From contig JAGDZJ010000015.1 of assembly GCA_049115955.1 (NCBI GenBank), positions 124,001-188,000 on the forward strand: a stretch of DNA of 64,000 bases, written 5' to 3'. The DNA comes from Salinispirillum sp049115955 (GTDB lineage: Bacteria; Pseudomonadota; Gammaproteobacteria; Pseudomonadales; Natronospirillaceae). A model generated the notes under the pieces. The model ran no database searches. It worked only from the letters and a program-made list of their open reading frames with translations, and was not told the origin of the DNA. Below are positions 58,890 through 64,000 of the stretch, one piece after another. Made by a program: the position numbers and the translations under genes. How positions within the stretch are numbered: the stretch's first letter is position 1; the number at the start of each line of letters is the position of its first letter.

Positions 58890-59390
58890 TTACTTCGGCG
58901 CCGCCTGTTTGCTCCCCGGCAAACTAGTGATCCCCGCTCCCTCAATGTCGACACCCACGGCGAATTCGTAAACCAGTTTCCCGCCGAGGAAGCTGGTGAG
59001 CGCTATCACCCCGGCGGTGAGCAACGACAGATACAGCCCCCAAGGCCACACAACAGCAGCCGGATCGCCCAAGCGCAACAGCCAGTTCAGCGATGCCAAC
59101 GACAACAGCATAACCGCGAGGATGGCGTGACATCCCGCAGTAATGAGTCGCCGTATTCTCGGCACGATAAGCAAGTCAATGAGACCGACTGTACCGGATA
59201 CCCATCCACCCAAAGCGCCAATACCGACCAGCCAGATGCTGGCACGTGCCCAGAAAAAATCACCTGTCCACAGGTAGGCCAGATCGGTACACACGAGACC
59301 CAACAAGGCAGCGACCGGAAAATGAATCAACACTGGATGAATGGGGTGACCTTTGATGGACATCCGACTGGCTATGGATTGCAAGGGCAT
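58890..59390 (-). CDS. DUF2231 membrane protein, antisense gene within the oxidase cluster
   Basis: This is a 166-residue membrane protein with four transmembrane segments and the DUF2231 signature HPIHPVLIHFPVAALLG near the N-terminus. The histidines near the membrane suggest heme or metal binding, but its role is unknown; such genes are often found beside oxidase clusters. The ATG at 59390 has a GGAGG ribosome-binding site. The coding start overlaps the probable start region of coxB on the other strand. A long plus-strand open frame across it is a shadow. Confidence 0.82.
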   Translation of the reverse strand: MPLQSIASRMSIKGHPIHPVLIHFPVAALLGLVCTDLAYLWTGDFFWARASIWLVGIGALGGWVSGTVGLIDLLIVPRIRRLITAGCHAILAVMLLSLASLNWLLRLGDPAAVVWPWGLYLSLLTAGVIALTSFLGGKLVYEFAVGVDIEGAGITSLPGSKQAAPK

Positions 59391-60143
59391 AATGCCTCCG
59401 TTGGCAGAGCTAAAATAAGGGGGTTATTCAGATCGCTCTACACCACCCTAACAGGCGCAGGGGTGGTGGTCATTTCTTTACAGTTAACGGCCTGCAGCGG
59501 CCCGCTGTCGACGCTCGACCCGGCTGGGCCAGCCGCCCGTGACGTGGCGGGTCTGTGGTGGGCGATGTTTGGCTTTGCCACGCTGGTGCTGATCGCGGTG
59601 GTCGTATTGTGGATTTACGCCATACGCCGCCCTTCTTCGCACGCGGATGAACCGTCAGCACGGGCATTCCAGAATCGCTGGGTCATCTGGGGTGGTCTGG
59701 CTTTGCCGCTGGGCAGTATCGCCTTGCTGTTGGCCTTCGGCATTCCCATCGGCTATCGTATGTTGCCGATACCAGCAGCTGACGGCGAGGTGTTGCGGAT
59801 AGAAGTCACTGGCCATCAATGGCGCTGGGAAGTGCACTATCCGGAACAGGACTTTGACCTAGCCAATGAAGTGCACATTCCGGTCAATACGCCAATCGAT
59901 GTTGTGTTGCGTAGCAACGACGTGATTCATTCGTTCTGGGTGCCGCGCCTCGGCGGCAAGATGGACATGATTCCCGGGCGCACTAACGTGCTGCGTTTGC
60001 AGGCCGATGAACCTGGCGTTTACCGGGGCAGTTGTGCCGAGTTCTGTGGTGTCGGCCACGCGCACATGCAATTCACGGTGACAGCACATACAGAAGAAGA
60101 CTTCGCTCGTTGGCAGCAACAAGCTCGGGAGCGCGCAGAATGA
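59379..60143 (+). CDS. coxB: Cytochrome c oxidase subunit II (lipoprotein type)
   Basis: Subunit II carries the CuA centre that accepts electrons from cytochrome c. The protein has an n-region AKIRGLFR, a hydrophobic stretch and the lipobox LTAC (Cys39 counted from the TTG used). One or two transmembrane helices and a cupredoxin domain follow. The CuA ligands are in VIHSFWVP and GSCAEFCGVGHAHM. There is no C-terminal cytochrome c domain, so this is not a caa3-type fusion. The start is uncertain: no ATG or GTG with a ribosome-binding site gives a sensible signal peptide, and TTG 59379 is the best of weak options. The end overlaps the next gene as ATGA. Confidence 0.92.
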   Translation: MQGHNASVGRAKIRGLFRSLYTTLTGAGVVVISLQLTACSGPLSTLDPAGPAARDVAGLWWAMFGFATLVLIAVVVLWIYAIRRPSSHADEPSARAFQNRWVIWGGLALPLGSIALLLAFGIPIGYRMLPIPAADGEVLRIEVTGHQWRWEVHYPEQDFDLANEVHIPVNTPIDVVLRSNDVIHSFWVPRLGGKMDMIPGRTNVLRLQADEPGVYRGSCAEFCGVGHAHMQFTVTAHTEEDFARWQQQARERAE

Positions 60144-62668
60144 CGGGCACGGTAGAGACGTCTAAATTTATTCGAGAACTGAACCGGGTATGGGCGAATT
60201 TGCCGGGCTGGGGCAGTTTGTCGGCGGTCAATCACAGTACCATTGGCCTGCGCTTTATGGTCACGGGGATGGTGTTCTTTCTGATCGGCGGCGTGCTTGC
60301 CATGCTGGTGCGCACTCAGTTGGCGTTGCCGGAGCAAGACCTGATCAGCGCCGAACTGTACAACCAAGCCTTCACCATGCACGGTACGGTGATGATGTTT
60401 CTGTTCGCCATTCCCGTGTTGGAAGGTCTGGCGATTTATCTGATTCCCAAGATGATCGGCGCGCGCGATCTGGTGTTCCCGCGCATCAGTGCGCTGGGTT
60501 ATTACTGTTATTTATTCGGTGGCATCATCATTATGTCCAGCTTGTTTCTCGGCATTGCACCGGACTCGGGCTGGTTCATGTACACACCGCTGAGCAGCAA
60601 TGTGTTTTCGCCCGGCCCGGGGTCAGACTTCTGGTTGCTCGGCATTACCTTTGTCGAAATCTCCGCCATGGCAGCGGGCATTGAACTCACCGTGTCCATT
60701 CTGCGCACCCGCGCACCCGGGATGACATTGAGCCGAATGCCGATCTTCTGTTGGTACATTCTGGCCATGGCGTTGATGATCGTGTTTGGCTTTCCGCCGT
60801 TGATTCTTGCCAGTATTCTGCTGGAGCTGGAACGCGCGGCTGGTATGCCGTTCTTCGATGTCGCTGCCGGTGGCGACCCGCTGCTGTGGCAGCACCTGTT
60901 CTGGCTGTTCGGACACCCGGAGGTCTACATCATTTTCCTACCTGCGGCGGGTATCGTATCGACCTTGATTCCGGTGTTCTCCGGGCGGCCGCTGGTGGGT
61001 TACCGCTGGATCGTACTGTCCATCATTCTCACCGGATTCATCAGTTTCGGGCTTTGGGTGCATCACATGTTTACCGTAGGCATTCCGCAGTTGGCGCAGG
61101 CCTTTTTCTCGGTCGCCAGTATGATGGTGGCGGTGCCGACGGCGATACAGGTGTTTGCGTGGTTGGCGACGTTGTGGATGGGCAAGGTGGTATTCCGCTT
61201 GCCGATGCTGTGGATCATGGGCTTTTTGGTCATCTTCGTGTGCGGTGGTTTAACCGGCGTTATGCTGGCGTTGGTGCCTTTCAACTGGCAGGTGCACGAT
61301 ACGCACTTTGTCGTCGCGCACATGCATTATGTGCTGGTCGGTGGCATGTTTTTCCCTTTAATGGCTGGCCTGTATTATTGGCTGCCGCTGGTGTCCGGAC
61401 GGATGCCGTCGGAACGCATGGGGCGATGGGGCTTCTGGTTGACCTTCATCGGGTTTAATACCACCTTCTTGCTGATGCACCTGACCGGTCTGCTCGGCAT
61501 GCCTCGCCGGGTCTACACCTATGAGGCGGGCTTGGGTTGGGATTGGCTGAATCTGCTGTCATCCATAGGCGGGTTCATCATGGCAGCCGGTGTGGCCATG
61601 GTGTTGTTGGACCTATTACTGCATTACCGTTTTGGACGTAAGGCAACCAGCAACCCTTGGCAGGCGGATACGCTGGAATGGGCGCTGGATAAACCGCCTG
61701 CGCCGTACAACTTCGTGTCTTTGCCGCGCATCCAATCTCGTAACCCGCTGTGGGACGACCCGGAACTGGGAGATCGCTTGCAGCTGTCTGAGGGTAGCCT
61801 AGTCAGTATCGAACACGGCCGCCGCGAGACCTGGGGCACCGATGCCGTGACCGGCGAACCCAGTGAAATCTGCCATTTGCCGACCAACTCCTGGTGGCCG
61901 TTAATGGCTGCAGGAGCGCTGGCATTGGTATGTGTCAGCCTGCTCATGCGCTGGTATCCGGTGGCGATACTGGGCGCTGTATTGGCGGCGTTGCCGCTGT
62001 TTCGCTGGAGCTGGGAGAACGGTGGGCACCCGAGTGCCGCGCCACTGGCACCAAATGAGGTCGAAGGCGTGCCAGAAGACGAGCTGTCGCTGGAATCCAG
62101 AACCCTGGACGGGCCGGGACGCTGGGGCATGATCATCACCTTGCTGGCCGACGGCGCGCTGTATCTGTCGCTGCTGTTTGGCTGGTTTTACTTGTGGACG
62201 GCGGCACCCCAGTGGTCTGCACCGGATGACGGGCCATTGAGCATATGGGGCTTGGCAGTCAGTGGCGTTTTGCTGACGCTGGCCAGTTTGCGCTTTCGGC
62301 AGCAGGCACACAGACTGGCACGGGGAGAGGAGACTGGCGTGCAGTCGGGGCTGTGGCAGGCGACTGCGCTAGGTGTCTTGCATGTGCTCTCTCTGGTTGC
62401 TGTGCTCTGGGCGGCACCTTTGGCCATTACGGAAAACGCCTACGACGCGGTGCTCTTTTTCATGTTGCTGTTCCTGCTGTTTCACAGCGGTCTGGCGGTT
62501 ATCATCACAGCGTTGCAGGCATGGCGCACAAAGCTTGGATATGTGAGTGCCCGCTTGCCTTATGAACCGCAAGTAGTCTGGCCGTTCTGGTTGTATACCA
62601 CCGGTATATTCTGGATAAGTGTGGCGTTGTTTGTGTTTCTGCCCATGGCGTGGGGCTCCTCGACATGA
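60140..62668 (+). CDS. Cytochrome c oxidase subunit I fused to subunit III
   Basis: This 842-residue protein contains the whole heme-copper subunit I (residues 1 to about 560) fused to a subunit III-like part (about 640-842). Ligands are in place: heme a His81 in TMHGTVMMF, copper His259 with Tyr263 in GHPEVY, copper His308 and His309 in WVHHM, and His394/His396 in DTHFVVAHMHYV. The GHPEVY glutamate marks an A1-type proton path. Residues 560-640 form a linker with two membrane segments. The subunit III part starts near DGPGRWGMIITLLADGALY. Such fusions are known in several lineages. Confidence 0.93.
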   Translation: MTGTVETSKFIRELNRVWANLPGWGSLSAVNHSTIGLRFMVTGMVFFLIGGVLAMLVRTQLALPEQDLISAELYNQAFTMHGTVMMFLFAIPVLEGLAIYLIPKMIGARDLVFPRISALGYYCYLFGGIIIMSSLFLGIAPDSGWFMYTPLSSNVFSPGPGSDFWLLGITFVEISAMAAGIELTVSILRTRAPGMTLSRMPIFCWYILAMALMIVFGFPPLILASILLELERAAGMPFFDVAAGGDPLLWQHLFWLFGHPEVYIIFLPAAGIVSTLIPVFSGRPLVGYRWIVLSIILTGFISFGLWVHHMFTVGIPQLAQAFFSVASMMVAVPTAIQVFAWLATLWMGKVVFRLPMLWIMGFLVIFVCGGLTGVMLALVPFNWQVHDTHFVVAHMHYVLVGGMFFPLMAGLYYWLPLVSGRMPSERMGRWGFWLTFIGFNTTFLLMHLTGLLGMPRRVYTYEAGLGWDWLNLLSSIGGFIMAAGVAMVLLDLLLHYRFGRKATSNPWQADTLEWALDKPPAPYNFVSLPRIQSRNPLWDDPELGDRLQLSEGSLVSIEHGRRETWGTDAVTGEPSEICHLPTNSWWPLMAAGALALVCVSLLMRWYPVAILGAVLAALPLFRWSWENGGHPSAAPLAPNEVEGVPEDELSLESRTLDGPGRWGMIITLLADGALYLSLLFGWFYLWTAAPQWSAPDDGPLSIWGLAVSGVLLTLASLRFRQQAHRLARGEETGVQSGLWQATALGVLHVLSLVAVLWAAPLAITENAYDAVLFFMLLFLLFHSGLAVIITALQAWRTKLGYVSARLPYEPQVVWPFWLYTTGIFWISVALFVFLPMAWGSST

Positions 62669-62877
62669 AACAGACCTTTATGAAGCTGTCGACTGGTCAC
62701 CCGGCGCAACTGGTGATCGGGCTGACGGTCTGGTGTGTATGGTTTGTTGCGGTCTATGGCGGGCTGTCCGTGGCTTGCGAGCTGGCTGCGCCTGAGCCGG
62801 CTCGGGGCGCGTTCAATACCATCAGTCTGACGCTGATTGTGCTCACATGGTGCAACACATGTTGGTCATGGTGGTGA
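62665..62877 (+). pseudogene. Truncated small membrane protein / N-terminal piece of a broken ctaG region
   Basis: This reading frame starts ATGAAACAG, overlapping the previous stop by four bases, and has one or two membrane segments (VIGLTVWCVWFVAVYGGLSVACELA). It ends in WCNTCWSWW at 62877, where the last residues are clearly a frame-shifted reading of the next gene's HMVQHMLVMV. It could be the front of ctaG, lost to a one-base frameshift. It could also be what remains of a separate small membrane protein, often found before ctaG, joined to ctaG by a deletion. The WFVAVYGGLS segment favours the second. Confidence 0.6.
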
Positions 62878-63374
62878 TCGGGCCGTTATGGGTGTTGGCT
62901 CGACCCTTTCCACAATGGTTCCATGCGGGCTTGAAGAATAAGGCCGGTTGGCATCGCGTGACCCGCATCAGCCAGTACCCAATGACCCTAGCGTATTTTC
63001 ACGCCGCTGCTATTTGGTTCTGGCATCTGCCGAAGCCCTACATGCTGGCGGTTGAGCAGCCGTGGTGGCACTGGGTAGAGCACCTGTGTTTCATGCTAAC
63101 AGCTGTGGGGTTTTGGTGGGCCGTGCTGCTCGGCGGACGGCGCAATCGTCCTTTTGCGTTGCTCGCTGTCTTGTTTACCCTGATGCACACCGGCTTTCTC
63201 GGTGCCGTACTCACCTTCGCCAATGATGTGCTCTATGGCGAGGCGCGCAGCATTCAGGACCAACAGCTGGCAGGCCTGATCATGTGGATCGGCGGTGGCA
63301 TTCCCTATATGATCGCTGCAGGCTGGATAGGCCACCAGTGGTTGCGCGACCTTGAACGCCGGATGCGCCACTGA
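62847..63374 (+). pseudogene. ctaG: Cytochrome c oxidase assembly factor CtaG (caa3-type), N-terminally truncated
   Basis: The protein resembles the CtaG family of membrane copper-delivery factors (caa3-type). Its first residues MVQHMLVMV match the conserved HMxQHM segment that normally lies at about residue 90-100 of a protein near 280 residues. What remains has about four membrane segments, including the conserved YFHAAAIWFWHLP, LMHTGFLGAVL and DQQLAGLIMWIGGGIPY segments. The codons before ATG (GCT CAC) extend the match for two residues and then the frame is lost. As it stands the gene lacks the front third, so it is probably inactive, or the break is a sequencing error. Confidence 0.7.
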
Positions 63375-63400
63375 AGAGATCAAGCTAAAAGGAGGACAAG

Positions 63401-64000
63401 ATGGATATCAAGCTGAACGATGTGGTGAAGGAGTATCGCACGGTGCGTGCGGTCGATGGTGTGAGCTTCAGTGTTATGCCTGGAAAGATAACGGCGTTGC
63501 TGGGACCTAATGGGGCGGGGAAGTCATCCCTGATACGCATGTTGGTGGGCTTAACTCAGCCCGACCGCGGCAACATCGAAGTGACTTATCAGGGTAAGGT
63601 GTCAAGCCGCTTGCCTGCCGGGTGTTTCGCGTACTTACCAGAAGACCGAGGTTTATACGAAGAGCGCACGGTGCGGCAAAATCTGCAATACGTTGCGCGC
63701 TTGCGCGGTGTGAGTACCGACATGGCTATGCCGAGAATCGAGCACTGGGTAGCCCGGCTCGGGTTGGCTGAGCGCATCGATGAGCCGATGTCGCGGCTGT
63801 CCAAAGGCAATCAGCAAAAGGTACAACTTATCAGTACTTTAGTGGGTGAACCTGACCTACTTATTCTGGATGAACCTTTTTCTGGGCTAGACCCGCTCAA
63901 TCAAGAACTCGTATTGGATATCCTGCGCGAGTTCCGGGCGGCGGGCAAAGGCGTGTTGTTAAGCGCCCATCAGATGTCGTTGGTAGAACGGGTGGCCGAT
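63401..64000 (+). CDS. ABC transporter ATP-binding protein, 5' part (runs off the window)
   Basis: The first 200 residues are present and the frame is open at the window end. It is an ABC ATPase: Walker A is LGPNGAGKSS at residues 34-43, the signature is LSKGNQQKV, Walker B is LLILDEPFSGLD, and the switch histidine is in LLSAHQMS. The layout is that of NatA-type exporters. A perfect AAGGAGG ribosome-binding site precedes the ATG. It lies 27 bp after ctaG on the same strand. A link with the oxidase genes is possible, but its permease is outside the window. Confidence 0.92.
   Translation, partial: MDIKLNDVVKEYRTVRAVDGVSFSVMPGKITALLGPNGAGKSSLIRMLVGLTQPDRGNIEVTYQGKVSSRLPAGCFAYLPEDRGLYEERTVRQNLQYVARLRGVSTDMAMPRIEHWVARLGLAERIDEPMSRLSKGNQQKVQLISTLVGEPDLLILDEPFSGLDPLNQELVLDILREFRAAGKGVLLSAHQMSLVERVAD

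Noticed and set aside
58794..59378. 195-codon N-terminal extension of the coxB frame
   Set aside because: It is antisense to DUF2231 and low in hydrophobic residues. A subunit II signal peptide begins only near 59409.
1..64000. CRISPR arrays, insertion sequences, prophage, tRNA or rRNA genes
   Set aside because: No regularly spaced repeats, transposase or phage genes, and no cloverleaf or rRNA-like sequence was seen.

Overview
The window is chromosomal DNA from a gammaproteobacterium, most likely a marine Pseudomonadales/Oceanospirillales-type organism. The evidence is the mix of AceK, ATP-type PckA, TamA/TamB, EnvC, SecB, NtrB/NtrC with sigma-54 promoters, UbiH/UbiI and a complete hut pathway. 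Gene neighbourhoods such as gpmI-envC-ctp-yibQ, yibN-grxC-secB, thiI-glnA and hisBHAF resemble those of Pseudomonas and its relatives. I see no prophage, transposase, CRISPR array, rRNA or tRNA gene. This is a core-genome region with several accessory or odd points.

Layout. 1-1290 is the 3' part of glycogen phosphorylase. 1291-1802 has no protein gene: it holds one copy of a dispersed repeat, then a Fur box, a structured non-coding stretch and a strong terminator, which together look like an iron-regulated small RNA. 1803-4638 carries aceK and a LysR regulator (minus). 4639-4988 is a hairpin-rich leader before pckA (4989-6563). 6737-11624 holds a Cys-rich mini-protein, a periplasmic binding-like protein, dbpA, a second RNA helicase with a DEGD box, and a LEA-14-like lipoprotein. 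tamA-tamB follow (11849-18018). 18039-23933 (minus) is gpmI-envC-S41 protease-yibQ-tatD. 24200-25397 is yibN-grxC-secB.

Nitrogen block. thiI (minus) and glnA (plus, from a textbook NtrC/sigma-54 promoter) are followed by a lone maltose-binding-like protein, ubiH-ubiI, trmL, a TPR protein, a small unknown and ntrC-ntrB (minus). ntrBC has its own two NtrC sites and a candidate sigma-54 promoter, so glnA and ntrBC are separated by about 6 kb but look co-regulated.

37685-43834 holds a PanZ-like acetyltransferase, hisB-hisH-hisA-hisF, argS and a Rossmann-fold protein. 44036-52562 is the histidine-utilisation region: hutC, an ECF-like sigma factor overlapping hutC, a VOC protein, glutaminase, hutI, hutG, hutU and hutH. 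HutC-type operators lie before hutC and hutI. pyrC follows.

53883-58222 is a BCCT transporter, a cNMP/CBS/nucleotidyltransferase signalling protein and a DEDDh exonuclease. 58423-63374 is a cytochrome c oxidase cluster: a CopD-like membrane protein, a DUF2231 protein (opposite strand), coxB, a fused subunit I+III gene, and a broken ctaG region. The window ends inside an ABC transporter ATPase gene.

Four copies of a modular intergenic repeat (1348, 32792, 37518, 41057) are dispersed through the region. In the larger copies the stem bases change in compensating pairs.
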